Shown piece by piece: positions 1 to 8,016 of a stretch of 8,237 bases of DNA. Numbering within the stretch: position 1 is the first letter of the stretch; every line of letters begins with the position of its first letter. The position numbers and the translations under genes were made by a program. The notes beneath the pieces are model-generated. The model made no database searches. It was not told the origin of the DNA and saw only the letters and a list, made by a program, of their open reading frames with translations. This DNA comes from Rhodospirillaceae bacterium (GTDB lineage Bacteria > Pseudomonadota > Alphaproteobacteria > Rhodospirillales > Magnetovibrionaceae): positions 2,021-10,257 of the forward strand of contig NVTL01000061.1 in NCBI GenBank assembly GCA_002401565.1, in the 5' to 3' direction.

Positions 1-1688
<1,688 letters not shown>

Positions 1689-1696
1689 CTAGAAAA

Positions 1697-1701
1697 CCCC
1701 T
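1697..1701 (-). promoter_or_regulatory. Ribosome binding site deciding the GTG start of atpH
   Basis: On the minus strand AGGGG stands 8 bases before GTG (1686-1688). It supports this non-ATG start, after which the protein reads MSSETNGATG into the conserved delta N-terminus. Confidence 0.7.
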
Positions 1702-1784
1702 GTCTGAGTTAGTATTTCAATGAGCTCATTTCGTAAAGTCACGAGCCCGCTTCACATTCCACATTATTAAGCAGAACGCGCAGT

Positions 1785-1813
1785 TATCTAACATACGGGT
1801 CAGGGGCTTGCAA
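1785..1813 (-). promoter_or_regulatory. Candidate sigma-70 type promoter of the atp operon
   Basis: On the minus strand TTGCAA (1808-1813) is followed after exactly 17 bases by TAGATA (1785-1790). The -35 keeps four of six consensus bases and the -10 three of six, so the match is modest. It sits in the only gap between priA and atpH, about 100 bases before the atpH start, predicting a leader of roughly 90 bases. A/T-rich tracts at 1826-1846 lie just upstream and could act as an UP element. Transcription read-through from priA remains possible because no terminator is evident after priA. Confidence 0.45.
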
Positions 1814-1825
1814 GACGACTCTTTG

Positions 1826-1846
1826 GATATTTTCACGATATTTTTC
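1826..1846 (-). repeat. Helically phased A/T tracts upstream of the atp promoter
   Basis: On the plus strand GATATTTTC (1826-1834) and GATATTTTTC (1837-1846) form a near-perfect direct repeat with an 11-base period, about one DNA turn. Measured from the predicted atp start point they fall near -48 to -68, where UP elements or a bend would act. The function is inference. Confidence 0.35.
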
Positions 1847-1913
1847 AAGGTCTGGGGACAAAATTGTTTCACACTCCCCTATTCACCCTAATATCAGGGC
1901 TTTTTAACAGCCT

Positions 1914-4154
1914 TTACATAAAACTCTGCGGATCGATATCGACTTGAATTTTAACGCCTTTTTGTATTTTTGCTCCGCCAGATACGCGTGCCAGCCATTC
2001 CCGCACCACCGATTGCGGCGCCAGTCCCGGTTTTACTTTCATCAACAATCGACGACGATGCCGACCACGTAACATGGCCAAAGGTGCGGGTGCCGGGCCC
2101 AGCACATCAATACCATCATAACGCGGAGCCGCCCGACCCAGCGCTTGCGCTTGGGATTCGACCTGTGATTCGATCTTGCCCGAAACAATCAACGCCACCA
2201 AGCGCCCAAACGGCGGCATATCTAAATCTTCGCGTGCGCGGATTTCTTCGGCAATGAAGTTTTCCCGCACGCCGGATGCCATGGCCTGCATCACCGGATG
2301 TTCAGGCACATAAGTCTGCACCACCACCTTGCCCGGACGTTCGCCACGCCCGGCGCGGCCCGCGACTTGGTATAATAACTGATAAGTACGTTCGGCGGCG
2401 CGCAGGTCACCGCCTGCAAGGCCCAGATCGCCATCGACGACACCGACCAACGTCAACATGGGGAAATGATAGCCCTTGGCCATGATTTGTGTGCCGATGA
2501 TCAAATCCACCTCGTGGCGTTCAATTCGCCCGATCAGATCTTCGGCGGCTTTGGGACCTGTGAGGGTGTCAGAGCTTGCCAAGGCAAAGCGAATGTCGGG
2601 AAACGTATTTAAGACTTCTTCGGCCAAGCGTTCCACACCGGGACCACAGGCGGCAAACGGAGCTTCGGATTCGCATTCGGGACATATATTGGGTAAATCC
2701 GTGCTGTGACCGCAATGATGACATTGCAAACGCCCGGCCCGTCTGTGTTCCACCAGCCAGGCGGAACAGTTCGGACAGGCCACACGGTAACCACAGCTGC
2801 GGCACAGGGTCAGGGGCGCGTACCCTCGGCGATTTAAAAACAACATGGCCTGTTCGCCCGCCGCAAAGGTTTCGATCAGCATGGATTCCAAGGTTTTGGA
2901 AATCCACCGGGTGGCGGGCAGTTTTTCGGTGCGCATGTCAATCAGGCTGAGTTCCGGCAAAACCGCTCCGCCATGACGTTCGGGCAAGTGCAACAGCTGG
3001 TATTTATCGTTTTCCACATTGACGATGCTTTCCAACGACGGCGTGGCGCTGGCCAAGCAAATGGGAAAGCCCCCCAAATGTGCGCGCACCACCGCCATAT
3101 CGCGGGCATTATATATGACGCCTTCTTCTTGTTTAAACGCCGGGTCGTGTTCTTCGTCGACGACAATCAGGCCCAGGTCTTTATACGGCAGGAACAATGC
3201 GGACCGCGCCCCGACCACCACATTGACCCGGCCCTCGGCCACGCCGCGCCAGGTTTCACGACGTTCGCGTTGACCCAAATCGGAATGCCAGCCCGCAGGG
3301 CGGGCGCCGAATCTGCGTTCAAACCGTGCTAACCATTGCGAACCTAGGGAGATTTCCGGCAACAACACCAACACTTGTTTGCCTTGTTTTAAGGTTTCGG
3401 CGACGGCTTCGAAATACACCTCGGTTTTGCCCGACCCCGGAACACCGTCCAACAATACTGCCCCAAAGCTTTGTGCCTTCACCTTATCCACCAAATCAGC
3501 GGCGGCGACGGATTGGGCATCCGATAAAGTCGGTCCTGGATGATGGGCGTCCGGTTGGTCCCATATACGTTCACGCACCTGCTGAGTTTGCACCAGCGCA
3601 CCCAATTTTGCCAAGCCCGCGACCACGGCGGGACTGCATCCGGCGGCCAAGGCGGTTTCGGTTGCGGTTTGCGGCGGGCCGTCTTTTAAGGCTTCGATCA
3701 CCCGTTCGCGGGTTTTTGTCATTTTGATATCGGGCAATGGGTCCGCCACACGCCACACCTTTACGCCGCGTGGATCTTCCAAGGCATCGGGCACGCTCAT
3801 GGTCATTTTCAAGACCTGCCCCGGACTGGACAAGGTATAGCTGGCCACCCAATCGACAAATTTGCGGGTAACATCGGGCATGGGTGGCACGGGCAGCTTT
3901 TCTTGAACCGTCTTTAATTTAGACGCGGCGAAATCGCCTTCGCCCACACCCCACACCACGCCCACCAATTTACGCGGGCCAAACGGCACCCGCACAAATT
4001 GGCCCAGATGCAAAACCTGATCGTCGTTTACTTTATAATCATACAGCGGCGACACCCCGTATCGGCCCACCGGCACGGGCAACATGACGCCCACGCGGTC
4101 ACCCGCCGTAAAGGTCGTTTTCAGGTTTGAAGAGGGCGAATCGTTTTTTGTCAT
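1914..4154 (-). CDS. priA: Primosomal protein N' (replication restart helicase PriA)
   Basis: PriA is a 3'-5' superfamily 2 DNA helicase that recognises stalled forks and loads the replicative helicase through the restart primosome. The 746-residue product is of normal length. In order: N-terminal 3'-end-binding domain (about 15-110), winged-helix region (about 140-200), helicase core with Walker A GVPGSGKT (237-244) and Walker B DEEH (333-336), a zinc-binding insert with eight cysteines in four CxxC pairs (C451/C454, C460/C463, C478/C481, C491/C494), motif V around GTQIMAKGYHF (554-564), motif VI QVAGRAGRG (596-604), and a C-terminal domain. All key residues are present. The ATG at 4152-4154 gives the expected N-terminus, though the upstream ribosome site is weak. 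It is divergent from the DUF484-xerC pair and upstream of atpH. Confidence 0.98.
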   Translation of the reverse strand: MTKNDSPSSNLKTTFTAGDRVGVMLPVPVGRYGVSPLYDYKVNDDQVLHLGQFVRVPFGPRKLVGVVWGVGEGDFAASKLKTVQEKLPVPPMPDVTRKFVDWVASYTLSSPGQVLKMTMSVPDALEDPRGVKVWRVADPLPDIKMTKTRERVIEALKDGPPQTATETALAAGCSPAVVAGLAKLGALVQTQQVRERIWDQPDAHHPGPTLSDAQSVAAADLVDKVKAQSFGAVLLDGVPGSGKTEVYFEAVAETLKQGKQVLVLLPEISLGSQWLARFERRFGARPAGWHSDLGQRERRETWRGVAEGRVNVVVGARSALFLPYKDLGLIVVDEEHDPAFKQEEGVIYNARDMAVVRAHLGGFPICLASATPSLESIVNVENDKYQLLHLPERHGGAVLPELSLIDMRTEKLPATRWISKTLESMLIETFAAGEQAMLFLNRRGYAPLTLCRSCGYRVACPNCSAWLVEHRRAGRLQCHHCGHSTDLPNICPECESEAPFAACGPGVERLAEEVLNTFPDIRFALASSDTLTGPKAAEDLIGRIERHEVDLIIGTQIMAKGYHFPMLTLVGVVDGDLGLAGGDLRAAERTYQLLYQVAGRAGRGERPGKVVVQTYVPEHPVMQAMASGVRENFIAEEIRAREDLDMPPFGRLVALIVSGKIESQVESQAQALGRAAPRYDGIDVLGPAPAPLAMLRGRHRRRLLMKVKPGLAPQSVVREWLARVSGGAKIQKGVKIQVDIDPQSFM

Positions 4155-4234
4155 AAACCTAGTGTACGGAAGGAAAGCCTTAACGAAAATGGTTCATGAT
4201 AAACAATTGCGATTCGCATGATTTGAGGACAACC
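4155..4234. promoter_or_regulatory. Divergent gap between priA and the DUF484 gene
   Basis: This 80-base gap must hold the leftward start signals of priA, and those of DUF484-xerC, unless transcription enters from elsewhere. I find no convincing -35/-10 pair on either strand. It contains the 11-base inverted repeat TGCGATTCGCA (4208-4218), whose centre is GATTC, a GANTC site of the kind methylated by CcrM in alphaproteobacteria. The repeat lies 17-27 bases before the chosen DUF484 start. Regulatory meaning is unproven. Confidence 0.35.
4225..4229 (+). promoter_or_regulatory. Ribosome binding site deciding the DUF484 start
   Basis: GAGGA ends 5 bases before the ATG at 4235-4237. The alternative upstream ATG at 4196 has no purine-rich site before it, so the 4235 start is preferred. 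Confidence 0.65.
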
Positions 4235-4948
4235 ATGACAAAGACCAACCAAACCGCCCAGAACCTGCTGAATGATGACGATATCGGCGATTTTTTGCGT
4301 CAAAATCCAGACTTCTTTTCGCGCAATCCAGACGTTTTGGTGCAAATGCAAAGCCCCGGTCGGTATTCAGACGCCCCCGAAGGCGTGGTTGATTTTCAAA
4401 CCGTGATGGTCGATAAGCTGCGCGACGAAGTGCAAAATCTGGCCGCTTGCACCCAAGATGTGATCGAAACCAGTCGCAATAACATGACCTTTTTGACCCG
4501 CACCCATGCGGCCGTGCTGGCTTTGTTATCGGCCCACGACGCCGCGCACATGGCGCGCATCCTGACCGATGATCTGCCGTTGCTGTTGGATGTGGATTAT
4601 GTGGCCTTTGCTTTTGAACAAGATATCAAGGCCGAAGCGGCTTTGCGTTTACCCGGCGTGCGTATGTTGCCGTTTGGTTATATTGACGATCACGTCGGGG
4701 TCGGCGGCGATGTCGCCTTGGTCCAAGATTTGATCGATGATGGCACGTTGTTTGGCGACAACTGCACAGAAGTCCGCTCGGCTGCCATCGCCCGGCTCCG
4801 CGCCAGCACCCATACCGCACCGGGCCTGATGATTTTGGGATCGGTAACGCCTGGTCTGTTCCACCCCGGTCAAGGCACAGATTTGTTGAATTTCTTGGCC
4901 CGTGCAACCGAAAAACTGTTCAGCAAATGGCTGTCCCCAACTCAGTAA
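4235..4948 (+). CDS. DUF484 family protein, partner gene of xerC
   Basis: This is a 237-residue soluble protein of the DUF484 family, whose members have a GAF-like fold and no settled function. The family pattern is clear: an N-terminal FLRQNPDFFSRNPDVL segment (about 20-35), GVVDFQTVMVDKLRDEV (about 50-66) leading into a helical, probably coiled stretch, then the GAF-like half with DLPLLLDVDYVAFAFE, and near the C-terminus GSVTPGLFHPGQGTDLLNFLA. I chose ATG 4235 over ATG 4196 because of GAGGA at 4225-4229; the longer form would add 13 unremarkable residues. Its last 22 bases overlap the start of xerC in another frame, implying translational coupling. DUF484 next to xerC is also known in gammaproteobacteria (the yigA-xerC pair), which suggests a shared role in chromosome segregation, but this is inference. 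Confidence 0.93.
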   Translation: MTKTNQTAQNLLNDDDIGDFLRQNPDFFSRNPDVLVQMQSPGRYSDAPEGVVDFQTVMVDKLRDEVQNLAACTQDVIETSRNNMTFLTRTHAAVLALLSAHDAAHMARILTDDLPLLLDVDYVAFAFEQDIKAEAALRLPGVRMLPFGYIDDHVGVGGDVALVQDLIDDGTLFGDNCTEVRSAAIARLRASTHTAPGLMILGSVTPGLFHPGQGTDLLNFLARATEKLFSKWLSPTQ

Positions 4949-5907
4949 CCGACACCCAAACAGGCCCACTGGCGGCGGTTCAGGCCGAGCCAGCCCTCAA
5001 AGACGCTCTGGGGAAATGGCAGGCGTGGCTGGCCCACGAAAAACGTGCCGCCGCCCATACTTTGGATGGCTATAGCCGAGATGTGGTGCATTTTTTAGGC
5101 TTTGTGCAAGAACATCTGGGCTATACTCCCGGCCTCAAGGACATTGAAGCCCTCAGCATTTTAGATTTTCGCAGTTACCTCGCCCAAATGGCCCGCACGG
5201 ACAAAAGCCGTTCGACCATCGCCCGGCACATGTCGACCTTGCGCACGTTGTTTAAATATTTCGAACGCGAAGGCATTTTGTCCAATGCGGCGATTTTAGC
5301 TGTGCGTACACCAAAAGTTCCTAAATCCCTGCCCAAGGCCTTGACCATCGAAGATGCACTGGCCGTGGTTGACTGTGCCGACCAGCTTTCCATTGAGCCT
5401 TGGATTGGCAAACGGGATAAGGCAATGCTGATGCTTTTGTATGGCGCGGGGCTTCGCATTGCCGAGGCTTTGGCCCTAAATGTTGAAGACATGCCAATCG
5501 GCGACGTTTTGACGGTAACAGGCAAAGGCAACAAACAACGCATTGTGCCGTTGCTGATCGAAGTTAAAACGGCTCTTCGAGACTATGTTCAATCCAGCCC
5601 CTACCCCATGACGCCCATCAGCCCGTTGTTTTTAGGTCTGCGCGGCGGGCGCTTAAATGCGGGGGTTGTGCAAAAAATGGTGCGCGAAGTACGCACATTG
5701 CTGGGCCTGCCCGACAGCGCCACACCGCACGCGCTGCGCCACAGCTTTGCCACCCATTTGCTGGCGGGTGGTGGCGACCTTCGCACCATTCAGGAATTGT
5801 TGGGCCACGTCAGTTTAAGCACCACGCAACGCTATACCGAAGTCGATGCGGCGCGGTTGCAAAACGTCTATCAGAACGCTCATCCCCGAGCAAAACGCCG
5901 TAAATAG
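4927..5907 (+). CDS. xerC: Tyrosine recombinase XerC
   Basis: XerC acts with XerD at the dif site to resolve chromosome dimers by successive strand exchange through a 3'-phosphotyrosine. The 326-residue product has an N-terminal SAM-like core-binding domain (about 24-115) and a C-terminal catalytic domain. The catalytic set is complete: R177 in LYGAGLRIAEAL, K200 in TGKGNKQR, H268 and R271 in HALRHSFATHLL, H294 in LLGHVSLSTT, and nucleophile Y303 in TQRYTEVD. It is slightly longer than the usual roughly 300 residues, mainly from a variable N-terminal lead of about 20 residues. ATG 4927 lies inside the end of the DUF484 gene with no clear ribosome site, fitting coupled translation; a later start would cut into the core-binding domain. 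XerD cannot be fully excluded from sequence alone, but the DUF484 and priA context favours XerC. Confidence 0.93.
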   Translation: MAVPNSVTDTQTGPLAAVQAEPALKDALGKWQAWLAHEKRAAAHTLDGYSRDVVHFLGFVQEHLGYTPGLKDIEALSILDFRSYLAQMARTDKSRSTIARHMSTLRTLFKYFEREGILSNAAILAVRTPKVPKSLPKALTIEDALAVVDCADQLSIEPWIGKRDKAMLMLLYGAGLRIAEALALNVEDMPIGDVLTVTGKGNKQRIVPLLIEVKTALRDYVQSSPYPMTPISPLFLGLRGGRLNAGVVQKMVREVRTLLGLPDSATPHALRHSFATHLLAGGGDLRTIQELLGHVSLSTTQRYTEVDAARLQNVYQNAHPRAKRRK

Positions 5908-5983
5908 CCCCAAAAACCCTGAATTTAAGCCAATTAATGAGGCCGGGGGAACATAGTACTACCGCTATCGCACATTATTCTCA

Positions 5984-6009
5984 TATAAAAGTGGCCTAAC
6001 AACAGGGGA
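5984..6009 (+). promoter_or_regulatory. Possible -10 element and ribosome binding site of the DUF302-like gene
   Basis: The 112-base gap after xerC contains TATAAA at 5984-5989, a fair -10 element with no good -35 at the right distance. AGGGGA (6004-6009) stands 10 bases before ATG 6020, supporting that start. A separate transcript from xerC is likely but the promoter is weakly supported. Confidence 0.35.
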
Positions 6010-6019
6010 AGAAAAAATA

Positions 6020-6964
6020 ATGATCCGTAAAATCTCATATTTTATCGTGGCCATCGTGGCCTTATTTGCCGTGAAAACACCGGCCCAAGCCGCCGGGAAT
6101 GAGGGCGAAATGATGCCGTTCGTGCGGGGCAATGATGGGGCTGTGTCCGTGGATGCAACATCCGCAACACTGTCGGCTAAATTGACAGCGGCTGGTTTTG
6201 AAATTGTCGGCACATACGCACCGTATGCAAACGCTAACATTTTGATCGTCAGCAACGCAGCGCTGCAAGCCACGGCTTCAAAAACTGAACTTGGTGGTTT
6301 TGGCGCGGCGCAACGCGTATCGATCACCGAACACAACGGCGCTATCCAAGTGGGTTATACCAACCCAACGTATATGGCTGCCGCTTATCAAATGGACAGC
6401 GACCTTGCATCCATCAAATCTGCCCTAAAGGGTGCGTTGGGTGATCAAGGCGAATACGGTCCCCCAGAAGGCCTTTCTGCGAAAAAACTGAACGGCTATC
6501 ACTACATGATCTTTATGCCTTATTTCGATGATCCAAATTTGTTGGGCAGTGCGGCAAGCCATAAAGAAATGGTTGATCGCGTTGAAGCCAACTTGAAAGC
6601 CAATTTGGTTGGGGTCAGCAAGGTCTTTCGCATCGATATTCCGGGCAAAGAAGAAGTTGTGTTTGGCGTGGCTATGACAGGCAACGGCGAAGATGAAAAA
6701 GAAAAAGACGACAAATGGCTGATGAGCGAAATCGATTTTAAAGACGTGCGTTCAACCGCACACCTGCCCATCGAGCTGATTGTTTCTGGCAAAAAAGCAT
6801 GGGCTTTGGATTCAAAGTTCCGCATCGCCATCAACTTTCCAGATTTGAGCATGACCGGTGACAACAGCTTCATGAACATCATGGGCTCACCCGGCAAAAT
6901 CCAAGAAGCCATCACCATCATATCCGGTGGCAATTACACAGGCGAAGGCAAATACGCTAACTAA
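6020..6964 (+). CDS. Exported DUF302-like protein of unknown function
   Basis: The 314-residue product begins with a Sec signal peptide: positive MIRK, a hydrophobic core to about residue 18, and a cleavage-type AQA near residues 22-24. The mature protein is therefore probably periplasmic. Residues about 42-120 resemble the DUF302 fold: a helix AKLTAAGFEIVGTY, a strand NILIVSN (72-79), a KTELGGFGAAQRVSI segment and AIQVGYTNPTYM. The second half, from about 150 to 314, I do not recognise; it contains YHYMIFMPYFDD (160-171), VSKVFRIDIPGKEEVVFGVAM (199-219, given here in part: core RIDIPGKEE), and a charged linker EDEKEKDDK (224-232). The protein has no cysteine at all but many methionines, clustered around 278-288. 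The start has a ribosome site (AGGGGA) and it stands alone, closed by the shared terminator. Function is unknown; the fold assignment for the first half is moderate. Confidence 0.8.
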   Translation: MIRKISYFIVAIVALFAVKTPAQAAGNEGEMMPFVRGNDGAVSVDATSATLSAKLTAAGFEIVGTYAPYANANILIVSNAALQATASKTELGGFGAAQRVSITEHNGAIQVGYTNPTYMAAAYQMDSDLASIKSALKGALGDQGEYGPPEGLSAKKLNGYHYMIFMPYFDDPNLLGSAASHKEMVDRVEANLKANLVGVSKVFRIDIPGKEEVVFGVAMTGNGEDEKEKDDKWLMSEIDFKDVRSTAHLPIELIVSGKKAWALDSKFRIAINFPDLSMTGDNSFMNIMGSPGKIQEAITIISGGNYTGEGKYAN

Positions 6965-6982
6965 GGCCTCGTTTAAGTGAAC

Positions 6983-7023
6983 AAAAAACCGCCCAGCGTC
7001 TAATGACGCTGGGCGGTTTTTTT
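6983..7023. terminator. Bidirectional intrinsic terminator shared by two convergent genes
   Basis: AAAAAACCGCCCAGCGTC (6983-7000), loop TAAT (7001-7004) and the exact complement from 7005 to 7022 make a perfect 18-bp stem. The GC-rich core is 12 bp, flanked by six A on one side and seven T on the other, so it gives a U-tract to transcripts from either direction. It begins 18 bases after the DUF302-like stop. On the opposite strand the permease stop codon (7022-7024) directly adjoins the stem, so that gene ends inside the element. Confidence 0.95.
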
Positions 7024-7960
7024 ATGTCACAAGGGCATTAAAGGTGAAGCCGCCAATGACGGCCATGCTGAAGATAACCAACAGAAAGGCCAATAATAAC
7101 GGCCACTGAAAGAGCTTCTTTAAAAGGATCACCTCAGGCAAACTCGCCCCACCGCTGCCAATAACCAAGGCAATAATGGCCCCAATACTGACCCCCTTGG
7201 CAAGGAAAGAAGCAACAAGGGGCAAAAGCGCTGTGACTCTTATATATAAAGGGATGCCAATAATCGCTGCTGTTGGAATGGCTGCGGGGTTATCAGGGCC
7301 GGCAACGGTCGAGAAAAATTCAGCCGGCACAAAACCATGGACAAGTGCACCGATCAACATGGCAATTAACATATACGGAAACATCTGGCGAAAGAGCGAC
7401 CAGCATTCGTCCCATGCTTTTCGCCATTGTGAGGGTTCGATTTGTGGGGCGGACCCGCAGCATGTCTTTTTTTCAACCAGCATATCTTCTTTGATATACC
7501 GTTCAAAACCCAGTGTGTGCAACAAGACACCTGCGAGTAGGGAAATGCTTAAAGCCAACGCGCCGTAGGCAAGTGTGACGTTTAAGCCCAACACTGGAAT
7601 GAACAGCGCAATGATGATTGGGTTGAGAAGAGGAGAGGTGAACAGGAAAGTCATGGTTGGACCAAAGCCCGCGCGCGCCTTTAAAAGTCCAACCAGCATA
7701 GGGATGGTTGAACAGCTGCAAAAAGGGGTAATAGCGCCTAAAGCAGCAGCGGTAAAATAACCACGTCCGCCTTGGCTGCCCAAGATACGTTGTATTTTCT
7801 CAGCAGATAGTTTCTGGTTAATTATGGCGACGAGATAGCTAATGATGAGAAATAAGAACGTAAGCTCAAGAAAAAGTTGAAGGAACATTTTTGCACTTTG
7901 TTCAAGCATTTCTGCAGCTTGGGGGGATGAAATGAACGTCATCATTTGATCTATGTCCAT
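7022..7960 (-). CDS. Permease of the ArsP/DUF318 family
   Basis: This 312-residue inner-membrane protein has about eight predicted helices (near 25-48, 68-93, 103-124, 127-150, 195-212, 228-254, 257-274, 284-310). The family hallmark TPFCSCSTIPMLVGLLKA lies at about 78-94, with C81 and C83 inside helix 2, and TSPLLNP follows at about 108-114. The long cytoplasmic loop after helix 4 carries a vicinal pair C167-C168 (KKTCCGS), a possible thiophilic metal or metalloid site. ArsP members export trivalent organoarsenicals; others of this large family are uncharacterised, so the substrate here is open. I chose ATG 7960 because AAGGA (7968-7972) lies 7 bases upstream; an in-frame ATG at 7990 has no ribosome site. 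It follows the ArsR-type gene by 56 bases on the same strand, probably as one operon, and ends in the shared terminator. Confidence 0.88.
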   Translation of the reverse strand: MDIDQMMTFISSPQAAEMLEQSAKMFLQLFLELTFLFLIISYLVAIINQKLSAEKIQRILGSQGGRGYFTAAALGAITPFCSCSTIPMLVGLLKARAGFGPTMTFLFTSPLLNPIIIALFIPVLGLNVTLAYGALALSISLLAGVLLHTLGFERYIKEDMLVEKKTCCGSAPQIEPSQWRKAWDECWSLFRQMFPYMLIAMLIGALVHGFVPAEFFSTVAGPDNPAAIPTAAIIGIPLYIRVTALLPLVASFLAKGVSIGAIIALVIGSGGASLPEVILLKKLFQWPLLLAFLLVIFSMAVIGGFTFNALVT

Positions 7961-7967
7961 AACGTAA

Positions 7968-7972
7968 TCCTT
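7968..7972 (-). promoter_or_regulatory. Ribosome binding site deciding the permease start
   Basis: On the minus strand AAGGA precedes the ATG at 7958-7960 with a 7-base spacer. This is the reason to prefer the 312-residue product over the 322-residue form starting at 7990. Confidence 0.7.
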
Positions 7973-7989
7973 AAATAATTCCACAAACA

Positions 7990-8006
7990 TTGAAGTATAG
8001 GTTCAA
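7990..8006. promoter_or_regulatory. Inverted repeat between the ArsR-type gene and the permease
   Basis: TTGAA (7990-7994), seven bases, then TTCAA (8002-8006) form an inverted repeat in the 56-base gap. ArsR/SmtB dimers bind short A/T-rich inverted repeats of this general kind, so a second operator is conceivable. The arms are only 5 bp and could be chance. Confidence 0.25.
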
Positions 8007-8016
8007 AAAAAGGCCG

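Noticed and set aside
1845..1880. GGGGA and TCCCC inverted repeat flanking 16 bases near the end of the priA-atpH gap
   Set aside because: Five-base arms with a long loop and no supporting context are likely to be chance.
1870..1913. Intrinsic terminator after priA (GGCT/AGCC and CCCT/AGGG short hairpins)
   Set aside because: The stems are only 4 bp and no T-tract follows on the minus strand.
1970..3852. Many open frames on both strands inside priA, up to 133 codons
   Set aside because: The G+C-rich priA frame with all helicase motifs explains the region; the others have no ribosome site pattern or domain and overlap one another.
5946..5972. ECF-type promoter with GGGGAAC as -35 before the DUF302-like gene
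   Set aside because: No matching -10 (such as CGTT) appears 16-17 bases downstream; CGCA is a poor match.
5908..6019. A dif-like recombination site or xerC terminator in the gap after xerC
   Set aside because: I see no pair of 11-base XerC/XerD arms and no stem followed by a T-tract.
7988..7990. ATG at 7990 as the permease start
   Set aside because: No ribosome site precedes it, whereas ATG 7960 has AAGGA at good spacing; the extra ten residues lie before the conserved region.
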